A stretch of 64,000 nt of DNA, from contig NHZP01000002.1 of the NCBI GenBank assembly GCA_003313425.1, positions 806,001-870,000 of the forward strand, given 5' to 3'. This stretch comes from Pseudopyrenochaeta lycopersici (lineage: Eukaryota > Ascomycota > Dothideomycetes > Pleosporales > Pseudopyrenochaetaceae). The position numbers and the translations under genes were made by a program. Every line of letters starts with the position of its first letter. The stretch's first letter is position 1. Shown piece after piece: positions 31,073 to 43,976 of this stretch. The notes under the pieces were generated by a model. It was not told the origin of the DNA. It made no database searches and saw only the letters and a list, made by a program, of their open reading frames with translations.

Positions 31073-34000
31073 TCACAAGTTGACCACTCGGGTATCGTCG
31101 TTCAGAAAATGGCGGCGATACTTGGCAATCTCCACGGCAATGCCATTGGGATCCTTGATGTTCTTCTGGCGAAGCTCCTTCAGAACACCCCGCAAGCCAT
31201 CGTTCCATTTCTGCTTTTCGTCTGGGGTTTTGCCAGGATTCGCTGTTCCCAGCTGAACAAGGAGCTTCTCACCTACAACATGTCCAAGTCAGTCTGCGTA
31301 CACGGGATGGGGCAGTACAAGGGCAGGCAAAGACCATTCCTCTCACGCACCAGTGATACTCAAATCCCGGAAATGCTGGTCAGGACATTCGGCATCATTG
31401 CATGTCCCGCCTGCGGATTCGAATTGACACAGCCGCTTGTCAGAGTCTATCTGATGGCTGAACGTCAGAGACAAGTAGCCACCTGCGACATCCTGCGCAT
31501 AGCTCGGATGGTAGCGGTACGACTTGAACATTCGGAGGGGACTTTCATATGGGGTGAACCTGATCTGCTCTTCTTCTTCATCTGCTGCCGGTACCTGCGT
31601 TCTGATTAGTCAGGCTTTCTCTAGGAAGGTGAACGTACAGCTTCGGAGTCAGGGACTACAGCCACAGTTTCTGACTGTAACTCAGGTGCTAGATCATCAG
31701 CAAAATTAATATTCCCCTGGGGTTCATTGTTTGCTGATAAGGAAATGTGGTTCTCCGGCTCCGGAGTGGTCTCTTCGTCAGAGTCAGAGTCATCCGAGTC
31801 TTCTGATGAAGATGTGGCAATATCCATGGCGCCATCTTCTGGTTCAGCTTGATACAGTTCCGGAACAAACTGTGCAGCAGCAGCGCCACCATGAACATCG
31901 GACCTGTCCTGGTCGAAATCAGGAGGTTCGTAATCTTCCTCATCCTCCGTGGATGCTTGCGAAGTCGCGATAGAACGCAAAATTGTTGATTCATCTGCCT
32001 GTGCCTCTTGCATGGGTGTATCCGTAATGATGTTGGAATCTTCTGGCTCGTACTCTTCTTGTTCTTCTTCTTCTTCTTCTTCTTCCTCAGATGACTCAGA
32101 CATTTCGACTTCACCCTCCTCTGACGGAGAGTTCGCGGCAGATGGAGGCGCTTGCACTTGAGGTTGATGGACGTCATTCGCGTTGGCCGACATATCGAGG
32201 TCCATATCGGCAGGTGCAGGGCTGTAAAAGTCGTCATCGTCAAGGGGTGTGGCAGAGTCCCTCGCGCCAGGTGCCCCTGGTGTATCGATCACTATTTCCT
32301 GAGCTTCAGCGGGGCCTTCCAACTCATTCAATTGTGGAACATTTTGTTGGATCGGCTGCCGCGCTTCAAGTGGCGTAATCACTTTATTGTTGGCTATTGG
32401 GAAGTCGTCTACCATGTGCTTTTGGGAAAGGGCTGCCGCAGCTTGAGCCCGAGTTGCTACATGTCCGAGTCCGGGAAGATTGGCATAGCCAACAGGAGAT
32501 TGCCTCTGCGCTAGCCATGCCGTAGCATTTGACCTCCCCTCGATGTCGGGGAGATTTACATTTCCTCCCTGGGGCGAAATTTGAGAAGCAATGGGCGATT
32601 CGCTCGTGGAGGGCTGAGGGGCCAAGATCACGCCTTGCTCGGGCTCCGGCGACTGCTCTTGCTCGATCTCATCCTTCTTAGCGCGGAGCTCTGCATGCGA
32701 CATGCCTTCGGTGTCAATTCCGAGGCTCTCAAGCTCCTGTGTCAACTGCTCCTTGTCTTTGGTGATCCTCTCATTTTGTGCCAACAACTGCTCCATTTCC
32801 CTCGTCAGCTGAGCCATCCTATTGGTATTTGTGGCAATCTCAGCGTCCAGTGATGGCAACTTCGACTGAATCTCCGCTCGTCGTAGTCGCTTAGTGTCCC
32901 GTGCGGCGTTAGAGGCATAAGTCGGATGGATTCTGTCCTGCCTTTGCGTCGATAGCTTAGACTGCGAGTCATTTTGGGTAGGTTGCGCCGGGGTTGATGC
33001 GTCCTGTGGCAAAGGAGAAGACGTTGCTACAGCAGCGGCAGCAGCTTTGTCCTTCTCCCGCTTCTCAGCAAGCTTCCTTTTCAACGTCAACTTCATGGCC
33101 GCGAGTTGTTTCACTTTATCCTCCAACTCTTTCTCTCGCGCAAGAGTGGCTGGAGTCTGTGGGCCGGGCGTACTGATGGCAGAAGCAGGTTTGGTAGAAC
33201 CCGAGCGAGAAGGGAAGTCCGGAAGGTTCCCAGGGGCCTGACGGTGATCCTGAAACGAGGTTGTTGCTTGTGGTCCCGCCTGATCGTCATCTATATCCAT
33301 GTCGCTGCCGTTGGACTCGTCATCACTGACTTCGATTATCATGGACTCCTCTTGATGATGTGCGTGGGGAGACTGACCCGGAGGTCGTGTGTAGGGCGTG
33401 AGTGAGCCTTGTGGCGTAGATGGCTCAGTATCTGAGGGTGCAGAGCGTTTCTGTGGGATCGAAGGCGGGAGCCTGGACAGATTCGTGCTACTGCTGTGGT
33501 TGTTGAAACTCGGCGAATTACTCATGAACAAGCCTGGAATTCCAGGGAAAGGGGGCATGTGCGCTGGAGTGATTGGAGTGTCCGTTCCAGATGGGACAGG
33601 CTGTATGGTAGGTTCAACCGCAGCCTGGCCCTGCTCAAGGTGTTGGGAGAGGGGGGATGGTGCAGTGCCATTTATGGAAGCGACTGGTGGCTTTTGCTTC
33701 GCCCTCATCGCTTCTAAGCGTTGTTTGATCAACTCAGTATTTCGTGCTCTCTGCTCATCTGTGACGGGTTGCTTCGCAGTCGGAGTTGTCGCGGGTTGGG
33801 GTGTCGTAACAGCTGGCGCAGGAGTGAGCGCTTTTGCAGGCGGTGTCTTTTGCGATGAACTGGATTTGGCCGCACCCGCTTGCTTTGCCATCTTTGCCGC
33901 TTGGAGGCGGGCAATGTAGTCCCTCCGGTCGCCTGGACCGGTTGGTGATGCGACTGCTTTGTTTGATGGAACAGGACCAACGTTAGTCTTGACTGTAGGT

Positions 34001-35004
34001 GTGGAGTTCTGCTGCTGAGCTTTCGACCCAGATGTTTGCTTCTCGGCGGGGCCGGCAGCGGGCACATGCATGGGCAGCTTCTGTGCAGCGCCATTAACCT
34101 TGGGGGGCAAGATTGGCGCGGGCTCTGATGGTAGATTCAAACTCTGATAGAGGCCTCTGAGAAGCTCGCTATCGAGATCCTCATTGGCGAGGGTGCGATA
34201 GCCAATGTTGTTACTGTTCAAGATTTTAATGAATTGCTTTGCATCATCTCGGTCCTTCTGCATTTTGTCCACCAGAGTGAGAGGGGTGCCCTGCGCAGTG
34301 CCTCGCTGCACAGGTTCTTGGGGCTCAGGTTGGCCAGCGGCAGGGCGATCGGGATTGTACGCCTCTTGGATGCGCGGCGGCACGTGCGAAGTCTGTGGAA
34401 CGGAGCGGGGAGGGTCGGGGTAGGCACGACCGCTGATGTTATTTGCATGTGGCTGCGACGGCTCTCGCTCGCTCAGTTCACCGTCCTCTCTATCACTGTC
34501 TGTGACGTCCTGTATGCGTTCGCTGGCGGCCAACGGAGGCAGGGGAGGGGGGTGCGGAGGGAAGGCGACGGGTACGGGAGGGTTCTGAGGCACATGCAAA
34601 GGCGGCCGTGGAGGGAAGCCCATAGCAGGAAAGGGCGGCGGCGGGAGGGTCCCATTCTGCAGGAAGGGTAGCCACATGGGATCGGGAGGTAGTTGAGGCG
34701 GCCAAGCAGCTGCTTGGGACGGTCAGTGCCGGTTCACAGAGAGGGCAAACTTGTTTAGAGGCGACTTACTCGCATCAAGTGGTGGCTGTTGGCTGTTCTG
34801 ACCATAAGCAGCCAGGTTAATTCCAGGTAGAGCAAACTGCGGTAGGCCGGGGATGCTCTGGAAAGCATCGGGGGCAGGTGCGTGTTGCATGCGCGGAGGG
34901 CCACTGTGCTCCTCCGGCTGCACAGTGGGAGCGGGCTGCTGCATCTGCTGAGGGGGATAGGCAAAGGGAAGGCCATAAAATGGCTGCGAATAATTGTTGT
35001 CCAT
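31073..35004 (-). CDS. Red1/ZFC3H1-type zinc-finger protein, RNA surveillance
   Basis: Four exons: 35004-34770, 34709-31639, 31594-31351 and 31272-31073; introns of 60, 44 and 78 nt; 1249 residues. The chain is mostly disordered: Pro-rich start, Ser/Pro/Ala-rich middle, a coiled coil at about residues 730-790 (after RLRRAEIQSKLPSLDAE), and an acidic region with a run of Glu. Near the end, exon 3 encodes FKSYRYHPSYAQDVAGGYLSL and the zinc finger Cys1158-x8-Cys1167-x4-Cys1172-x3-His1176 in the form of the putative zinc-finger domain (zf-C3H1) of S. pombe Red1 and human ZFC3H1. Those proteins link the helicase Mtl1/MTR4 to the nuclear exosome and remove meiotic or unspliced transcripts. The finger is clear; the pathway role is by family. 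The 44-nt intron is among the shortest in the window. Confidence 0.85.
32054..32087 (-). repeat. Glu-encoding GAA/GAG repeat
   Basis: A near-pure trinucleotide run inside the Red1-like gene, coding for about nine Glu in the acidic region. Length variation between strains is likely. Confidence 0.8.
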
Positions 35005-35533
35005 GGTGCAGCCGCTGGAGCTCTACGCGTCTCTTACCACGGTCGCGCTTGCGGTCAACACATTAGGCAGCAAGAACTGGTGTCAAGAGGGACAAGAGAC
35101 AGCGGCGACAAGGTAGCAGGCGTCGATCGCGCTGATGGAGCGCGTTGTGGGTGATCAAGTCGGTCGTCGCAGCGAGTATTCGCAGCCATGTTCATTTTGA
35201 TGAGGCGCCTTCAGCCGCGGACATCACGTGGGGGCGCTCGCCGACCGGCAAGCGGCGCGCGTTGCTGGGGGCTCGAGCGTGGGAGGGTTTGTTTACCATG
35301 GATGCGCAGCGCATGCAGCCGTCTCTCCGCGTATTCATTGTAACCACCACCTCACTTTGCGTCAAGTAAGGCGGTGCATCCTTGTACATAGATTCGATTC
35401 TTCGATTCTTCAACTCTTCGATTCCGCATTCTTCTTTTTGCTGGAGTCATTCTTTGCGACAAGTGCATTCCCCGCATAATGGGAACGTAGTCCCGTTGCA
35501 CTTGCCGCTAATATCACTATCCACAACACCACC
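35005..35533. other. Divergent promoter between Red1-like gene and myosin II
   Basis: About 530 bp serve both large genes. GC-rich near the Red1-like side, with a repeated GATTC(T/A) stretch at about 35392-35425 and a CT-rich leader near the myosin ATG. Confidence 0.5.
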
Positions 35534-38500
35534 ATGAGCGCGCCCGCTCAGAATGGCCGCCCCTTCGCACGCAACTCACGCAACAGCCCGTTTGCGAGAA
35601 ACACACCCTCGCCATCGCAAGGCCTAACTCCCAGTGCCCTCCGCCCCAAATCCGGGTTGCTCTCTTCGCCGCTCGCAGAGCCCGAGCCCAACATGGCCCA
35701 CGCACGAAACAAATCTCTCACACAACTCAGCAGTCCGCCTCTAGGGCGAAGCGATTCTGCAAGACTGCGCTCTAATTCGCACCGAAACAGCACCCCAAAC
35801 GGCACATTCGCACCACAGTTTATATCCGAGGATGACCAAGAGACACCAAGATTAGGCGGCATTGTCGAAGGCGAGAATGACTTCTCTGGCAAGCGCTATG
35901 TCTGGCTTAGGGATCCAGCCACGGCCTTTGTTCGGGGCTGGGTAGTAGAAGACCTGGCCGACGGGCGACTGCTAGTCCAATGCGACAATGGCACCCAACA
36001 GGAAGTCGACGGTGATGCAGTCGACAAGGTCAATCCAGCCAAGTTCGACAAGGCCGAAGATATGGCAGAGCTCACTCACCTCAATGAGCCCTCTGTGATC
36101 CACAATCTTCACATGCGATACCAGGCGGACCTGATATATGTACGTTGGGAGACTTGCAGAGAGGCACCGGCAGCTGACTATCGGTAGACTTATTCCGGAT
36201 TGTTCTTGGTCACCATAAATCCATACTGTCCCTTGCCAATATACTCGAGAGAATACATCAACATGTACCGTGGACGAAGTCGAGAAGAAACGAAACCGCA
36301 TATTTTCGCCATGGCCGACCAAGCTTTCCGAAACTTGGTAGAGGAAGGTGCAAACCAGAGCATTCTCGTGACGTAAGTGGATTAAATCCAAATAAACATG
36401 GGTTATACTTACGAGATTCAGCGGCGAATCCGGTGCCGGCAAGACCGAGAACACGAAAAAAGTCATCCAGTACCTGGCTGCCGTCGCAAATTCTGATACC
36501 CCCCGAGGCAAATCAGGAGGACGCCACCTTTCCAATCTATCCGAACAGATCCTGCGAGCCAACCCTATACTAGAAGCCTTCGGGAACGCCCAGACTGTGA
36601 GGAACAACAATTCATCACGATTTGGAAAGTTCATTAGGATCGAGTTCTCTCGGACTGGCCAAATTGCGGGCGCATACATTGACTGGTATCTGCTGGAAAA
36701 GTCTAGGGTGGTGAAGCTCAACTCCAACGAGCGCAATTACCATGTCTTTTACCAGTTGCTCCGGGGAGCGGACAGCAAGATGAAAAAGGACTTCTTCTTG
36801 GACAATAAGGAGACAGATGATTTCGACTACACTAGACACGGTAACGATGTTATCTCTGGCGTTTCTGATCGTGACGAATGGAATGCTTTGATCGAAGCTT
36901 TCCACATTATGGGATTCACTGAAAAGGAGCAAGCGACCATCTTGAAGACCGTCGCTGCAGTTCTACATCTGGGCAACATTAGAGCCTTGAAGGAAAGCCG
37001 ACGAGCAGACCAGGCTACCTTCGATCTTGCGGCAGAACGACAGGCTCAGGTAGTTGCACAACTGCTCGGCATACCCGCCGATGACTTCATCAAATCACTT
37101 CTTCACCCGCGCGTCAAGGCTGGAAGAGAGTGGGTTGAAAAAGTCCAAACTCCCGAACAAGTCAATCTTTCAATCGACGCGCTTGCCAAGGGCATATATG
37201 AGCGCGGCTTTGGGGATCTCGTCGACCGTATCAATCGTCAACTGGACCAGACGAGTTCTGGTGGTGATGACTCTCATTTCATCGGCGTTCTTGACATTGC
37301 CGGATTCGAAATTTTCGACGAGAACAGTTTCGAACAACTCTGCATCAACTACACGAACGAAAAGCTTCAACAGTTCTTCAATCACCACATGTTCGTGTTG
37401 GAACAAGAAGAGTACGCACGAGAACAGATCGAATGGAAGTTCATCGATTTTGGTCGCGATCTTCAACCGACCATTGACCTCATCGAGTTACCGAACCCAA
37501 TTGGTATCTTTTCCTGTCTAGACGAGGACTGTGTTATGCCAAAGGCTACCGACAAAAGCTTCACCGAAAAGCTGCATTCTCTGTGGGACCGCAAGAGCAC
37601 TAAATACAAGCGTTCACTTCTGACACAGGGCTTCATGCTTACTCACTATGCTGCAGAAGTGGAGTACTCTACAGAAGCTTGGCTCGAGAAGAATAAAGAC
37701 CCGTTGAACGACAACGTTACCAGGCTTTTGTCCGCTTCTACAGACAAACAGATTGCCACCCTTTTCTCAGATTGCGCTGATGCAGATGATGAGGTGGGAG
37801 GTCCGCGAAGCCGAGTAAAGAAAGGTCTTTTCCGAACCGTTGCCCAGCGCCATAAAGAACAGCTATCGTCACTCATGACTCAGCTTCATTCCACACATCC
37901 TCACTTTGTGCGATGTATCCTCCCAAATCATAAGAAGCGACCAAAGCAATTCAGTGCTCCGCTCGTGCTGGATCAGCTTCGTTGTAATGGTGTGCTTGAG
38001 GGTATCCGTATTGCGCGGACAGGCTTCCCAAATCGATTGAACTTCGTTGAGTTCCGGCAACGATACGAGGTGCTCTGCAAAGACCTTCCCAAAGGCTACC
38101 TGGAGGGACAAGTGGCAGCAAAGATGATTCTAGAGAAGCTCAACCTCGACAAGGCACTTTACCGTGTCGGTCTTACAAAGGTTTTCTTCCGGGCTGGTGT
38201 CCTGGCTGAATTGGAAGACCAACGTGACGCACTTATTCGGGATATCATGATCCGCTTCCAGTCTGCAGCGCGAGGCTTCGTTCAGCGCCGCATTGCTCAT
38301 AAGCGCTTATACCGCGCTGAAGCCACTCGTATCATTCAGCGGAACTTCCAGGTATATCTTGATCTCCAGTCGAACCCATGGTGGACGCTATTTGCTCGTA
38401 TGAGGCCTATGCTTGGTGCGACTCGTCAAGCCGCTGAAGTCAAAAAGCGCGACGAAATGATCCTTCAACTCGAAGAGAAGATGCAGCTAGAAGCTGTAGA

Positions 38501-41500
38501 GAGACAACGGGTTGAAGACGAGCGGAGACGCGCTGAGATGGACATTCAACGCATCCAAAAGACACTCGAGAGCGAACGTGCGTTGGCGTTGGATAAAGAG
38601 GAGATATTTAAACGCCTGCAACTACGCGAAGCTGAGCTTTCTGAGAAGCTTGCTGGTGCTATCGAGGATCAGGACCAGCTAGAAGATCAATTGGACGCTC
38701 TGGTAGAAGCTAAGAAGCGAACCGAGGACCAGGCCGAATTATTGCGAACCGAACTGGAACAAGCTGGACAGATTATAAGCAAGTTGGAAACCGAGACGCA
38801 ACAGTTACAAGAACAGGTCTCTCACCTGGACCAGCAACTAAAAGAGCTCGAGGAACTTCGGTCACAGCGTAGTCAGGCAGAAGAGACGTTGAGTCAGGAA
38901 CTGAAGATGCTCAAAAGCCATCTGAGTCTCAAGGACCGAAAGCTCCAAGACCTCGAGGCGAAGCTTCTCAAGACAGACCAGGATCTAGACATCAAGCTAG
39001 CAGCCTCTGTTAAAGAAGTACAAGCAGGAAAAAAGCAGATCAAGGAATTGCTTGACGAGAACCGACAAATCCGACAGCAGATCGCTGATCTCTCGTCAAC
39101 ATCTACCAGCTACGAGGATCTCATAAGGCGGAAAGAAAGCGAGCTGGCCATCTTGAAGACAGATCTCAAAAAGTATGAGAGCGATCGTCACATCTACGAC
39201 CAGGAGAAGCGCACATTGGCCTCTAAGCATGACGACCTTCAAAGCCGTCTCCGAGAAGCCAAAGCGGAATTGGATGCTGTGCGCTCGCAGAAACAGCAGC
39301 TGGAACGTGAAGCCTCTGACGCGAAACGTCTCCTTGAAGAGAAGATCTCCGAGGATGCGCAGTTTAGCGAGGGCCGCAAGCTGCTTGAGGAGCAGATGGA
39401 AAGCCTCAAGTCTGAGCTTTTTGAAGTGCAAAAAGAACTTAGCCGGGAAAGACAGTCTCGCGATGATGTCGAGATGCTTGGTGAACACAAGTATGACACC
39501 TTGAAGCGTGACTTTGATGCTCTCAATGAGTCGAAGATCACGATTGAGAAAGAAATGTACTCTCAACAAGATGTCCTGCGAAGAGCCACTGAGACCCGTG
39601 CTGCTCATGAAAAAGAGCGAAAAGAATATCAGAACGAACTGCGCAGCCTTCGCGAGAGATATATGAAGCTGGAGGAAGAGAAATTAGACGCCGATGCGGA
39701 AGCAGAGCGTGCACATTCGAGGATGGCATTGGAACGACAGGCTATTCAACAACGCGAAATCGAGGCGAAGGACCAGCAGCTCGATCAGCTTGAGGCTGAA
39801 AGAGACAATCTCGCGGAGCAAGTCCATAGCCTGACCCAGATGCTAGCCGACTCTGCTTCGTTCAAAGAGCGCAACGATCAACAGAAGGAACGCCTAGAGC
39901 GGGAAATCGTCACTATCAAAGGGCGACTAACAGCGTCAGAGAATGATAACCGTGCCCTACTCAACAAGATTCAACAGAAGAATCTGGACATTGCTCGGTC
40001 AAATTCTCGAGCTGGAGACACTCAACGTTCCAAGATCACCCAATTAACGCACGAGAAGTCTAAAATAGAAGAAGAGAACAAGCGTCTTTTCCGCCAACTT
40101 GAAGACGCTCAACTTAACATTGTTTCTCTTGAGAAGCAAAAGGAGAAGCTGTCGCTCAGCCTTGAGGATATGAATCACGAGGTTACCCGTGAGCACAAGA
40201 CTAGTCGCAACGCTGAGAAGGCCTCCTCCACAGTCAATCTTCAGCTCGCGGAGGTCAATCGTAAACTTGAGACTGAGCGTCAACTGCGAACACAAGCCCA
40301 AGCAAACACCCGCGCAGTCCAGGCCTCTCTTGATAACAGCAATCGCGAGCTAGAGGAATGTCACAAACAGCTCGTGCTTCTCCGGAAAGTGTTCGATCCG
40401 CAGTCCGCCGATGTTGCCATCACCTACGATGCAGCAAAGCCCGACATCGCTAAGACTGTGGATATTGCAGAGCGTCTGGAAGCTGCCAATCAAGCTTTGC
40501 GTGTAGCATCTGAACGGTACACGCGAGCTGAGGCTCAACTGGACGATTTGCGAGAAAGGCATGAAGGTGAACTCAACGACATGGACGCACGTCATGCTAA
40601 TTCGAAGCGTGTACTGTTAGAAGAGATGAACAGCAGTCAGGTGAACCAAGCGAATGCTCGTCGATCACCAACACATCATCGCAAAGACAGCGAGAATCGT
40701 AGGCCATTCTCCATCACCAATACCCCAACGAACCAACGACACATCAGCAACGCTACAAATAACTCCGCACGTTCCGACCGCACTGTTGACACTGTCACAT
40801 ACAACAACAGCATGGATCTAGCTGCAGAGCTCGAATTGGTACAAAATCAGCTGCAAATGTCAGAAATGCAAAACAGGCATTTGCAGAGCCAACTCGAACG
40901 ATCACCTGTGCGCAATGGCTGGCAAGATGATAGCCCATCGGTTCGACGAGTGCAGAAGCTGGAGCGCGAGAATTTCCGTCTGCATGACATGCTTGATGAC
41001 TCCGCCAAAAAGGTGTCAGTACTAGAGCAGAACCTTCGCTCAGGCCAGCTGTCGTACCAGGAAGTGCAGACCAAGTCTCACGAGGAGCTTTTCGATCTGC
41101 TGACCTCACAAGAGCAATCTCGCAAGTCGATTGTTCAGGCGCACAACGCTGCCATCAATGAGCTTGCGGATGCCAAGACTGCCTTTGACGACATTAAACA
41201 AATCAAAACAACACTGGAGGCGGAACTTCGAGATATCCAATCTGAGTTCGAGGACATAGTTGGCGAGCGTGAGCAAGAACAAGCCAACCACAGTCAACTT
41301 CTACAAGAATTCGCCGACCTACAGATCCGACTTGACAACGAGACGTCTACTCTTGTTGACGTTCAGTCCAGTTTGAGTTTGTACAAGAATAGGGCAGATG
41401 AATACTTCAGTAAACTGGAACAGGCAGAGATCGCAGTGCTCAAGGCCTCTCGAGCCGAGCAATTCGCAAAGGCTCAGGCTCGAGAAGCTGAGGAAACCTG

Positions 41501-42975
41501 TGCCACAATCATGGCAGAGCGGAAAGAGATGGATAACATGGTGGAAGATCTGCAGCGCCACGTCCAGCGATATGATGAACGTGTTGAAGATCTCTCAGCA
41601 GATTTGGAAGCCGCACTGCAAGCCAAGAAACGCCTTCAGAACGAGCTTGAAGATTACAGAAGCCAACATGCACATGACATCGAAGACAGTGAATCTTCCC
41701 TCGAGCAGACACGAAAGAAGTATCAAGTCGAGCTGTCCACGCTCACAAATGAGCTTGATGTAGAACGCGAAAATGTAATACACGTACGCGAGGAGAACGG
41801 CCGCCTTCGTGAAGAAATTGAGGAGCTGAGGAATAAATGGGATGATGAGGTCCTCAACTCCTCGACTTGGGCGAAGGAAAAGAGCCGTCTCGAAATGACG
41901 CTACAAGTCATCTCCAACTCCCGCGATGAAGCAGCAAATGCGCATAACGAGGCTCAATCGAAGATTGTTAGCCTGCTCTCGCAGGTTCGTACACTGCGTA
42001 CCAATGTGGATGATCTTGCCGCGGAGCGTGACTCCGCCATAGAGGAGAAGAAACGCCTCGAATCTCGATTACAAGAGGCTGCAGACACCCTTGATGACCT
42101 ATCGCGTTCCGAATCTCCAGCAATGCGCAATGCCGCTGCCTATGATCGTGATCTTCTGGAACTCAAGTCTGGCCTTGCTCAGCAAAAGGATATCACCGCC
42201 GCCGCAGTCGGCAAGATGCGTCGTGCGGAAGCACTTGCACAAGAACTCCAACGGGATATTATTGCTGAACGAGAGGCAAACGTAAAGTTGCACAAGGACA
42301 AAGCCGCCGTTGAGAAGGGCCTCAAGGACCTACAATTGCGTGTCGTAGACCTCGAGACAAAGGGCTATAGCGGCTCGGCTGGCAAGGATGTCCGATTCTT
42401 GCATGGGCGTATCCAAGAGGTAAGCACAACTCAATCCGCTCTACATATTCAACATGGCTAATGTACAACAACAGCTCGAGAAATCCTTGGAAGAGTCCGA
42501 GTCAACCCGTCTTTCCGAATCGCGCGGCGTACGCAACGTTGATCGCACAGTGAAGGACCTCCAAGCCCAAATCGAACGTCGTGACAAGCAAAACGCCTCG
42601 GTTATGGAGGACCTCAACAAGTCCCGCGATAAGATTTCAAACCTCCTAGCTACTATCGACGAACTCCAAGGGAGTGATTCAACGAACCAGCTTGCTGCTA
42701 AGCGCGCCGAGCGTGAGTTAAGAGAAGAGAAGGAAAAGAACCTTCGCCTTGAGAGGGAACTAGAAAGCTGGAAGAATATGAGGGTTGAGAGAAGAAGCGT
42801 CCTAGGCGTTCCAGGCGCAAATGGCAGCGAGGCTGGAGACGTGCGCTCACGCCGCGGCTCTTCCATAGGTCTACTGATGGGTGAGATGGGGGAAGTGGCT
42901 CCCAACGAGAAGGGCAAATTTGGCAGCCTCCGATCCAATCTGCGACGAGTATCCGGCCAGAAGGGTTTTTTGTAG
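35534..42975 (+). CDS. Conventional myosin II heavy chain
   Basis: Four exons: 35534-36139, 36188-36372, 36422-42419 and 42475-42975; introns of 48, 49 and 55 nt; 2429 residues to the first stop. It drives actomyosin ring contraction and septation. Seen: a disordered Ser-rich lead (1-110), an SH3-like N-terminal domain (about 115-165), P-loop GESGAGKT (265-272), switch I NNNSSRFGK (325-333), switch II DIAGFEIF (555-562), the relay and converter, and one clear IQ motif around 866-895 (IRFQSAARGFVQRR). Then comes a very long coiled coil, interrupted near 1677-1720 by a Ser/Asn/Arg-rich stretch (possible hinge or phosphorylation site). It matches fungal MyoB/Myo2-type myosins. The stop at 42973 follows a T-run, and an acidic -1 frame is open beyond it; see that entry. 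True C-terminus uncertain. Confidence 0.96.
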
Positions 42976-43298
42976 TTGATGGGGTCTCGGAAGGGGCGGG
43001 GACGCGTCTGAGATCCCGGTTTCTAAGTACCTTGCACCCGACCATCGAAGAAGAAGAGGGTGCAAATAATGTTGATCATGTTCGCTTCTCGAATGGAGAT
43101 ATGAAGGGGGTTGATGAGGTCCATATCGATTTGGACGATGAGGGTACTCTTGTTGGCGATGGAGAACAGGGAATTAAAGAGGTCGATGTTGAGATTACAG
43201 ATGACGAAACCGACCCTGAAGAGAAGGGCGACGAAGAGTGTGGCATCAAGAGGAAGAGGACCATTCGTGTAATAATTCGTTCTAGGGCGTTTTTGTGA
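42972..43298 (+). other. Acidic open frame beyond the myosin stop (-1 frame)
   Basis: In the -1 frame relative to myosin exon 4, 108 codons are open up to a TGA at 43296-43298. About a quarter of residues are Asp or Glu, ending in a basic, Ile-rich stretch. It starts exactly at the heptamer T-TTT-TTG (42966-42972) that precedes the myosin TAG. Alternatively, an intron 42972-43027 (GT donor GTAGTT, acceptor CTAAG, 56 nt) enters the same frame at 43028. It may be the real myosin C-terminus, or a relic. Confidence 0.5.
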
Positions 43299-43976
43299 GC
43301 GATATCAGGGTTTTAGTGGCGGCTTTTGGGTTATGGGCTTGGGAACTTTTGTTAGCATTCTCTTGCAAGGCGTTCTGAGTAGTGATGGCTACGCTGCTTT
43401 GCCATGGGGGATTAGGATGGAGAAGCTGGTATATGACTAATGAGAGACATTTCTACTTCTTGATTCGTCTTGCTTTGCCTGTGATGGCGAACTGGGATGC
43501 CGAAATGCTCATATCTTGCGTTCTTTTGTGACTTCAAGTTGTAGGCATTTATTAAATACGGTATAAGCGTGAAGTGAGACGTTGTTGGCTGATTAATGCC
43601 GATTTGTTTTTGTTGCCTTACGCGTGCGCTGTCTGTGTCGTAAACCAACCATACAGCGTAAGTGATTGAATGCCAGTGGAATGTTAGGCAAGCGGAATGA
43701 ATAGATGGAACACTTAGGCGCTAGATTTGAAAAGTATTTTAGTACCATCCTCATGGCCGCGAAGTCCTTTTCTATGATTTTTCTACAGTATTATTATTAT
43801 TCAATAGAGAGAAAAGTGTTCTTTCCTCCGGGTAGAGAAAGTCAGCGGAGAGCGCGTCTGCCCTGACACGCCCCGTCTTTCCTACACGAACGAGGCTCAA
43901 TCTTAATTACGACGCTAATCCAAACGGATCTCATTATCAATCACACACATTTGAGTCGATTCTGCTACATTACGTT
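43299..43976. other. Intergenic, about 0.7 kb
   Basis: Myosin 3' UTR and promoter of the F-box-like gene. AT-rich at 43720-43820. No gene seen. Confidence 0.4.

Noticed and set aside
33398..33919. 173-codon plus-strand frame opposite the Red1-like gene
   Set aside because: Antisense shadow of a Pro/Ser/Ala-rich coding exon; composition (Gly/Cys/Val-rich) mirrors the complement and no family features exist.
35972..36736. 254-codon minus-strand frame across myosin exons 1-3
   Set aside because: It reads through myosin introns and motor-domain exons in antisense, with no independent signals.
39096..39608. 170-codon minus-strand frame inside myosin
   Set aside because: Coiled-coil codon bias commonly keeps the antisense frame open; rich in Leu/Phe as expected for complement of Glu/Lys codons.
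42441..42938. 165-codon minus-strand frame at myosin exon 4
   Set aside because: Same antisense effect; Ser/Arg-rich complement of coiled coil.
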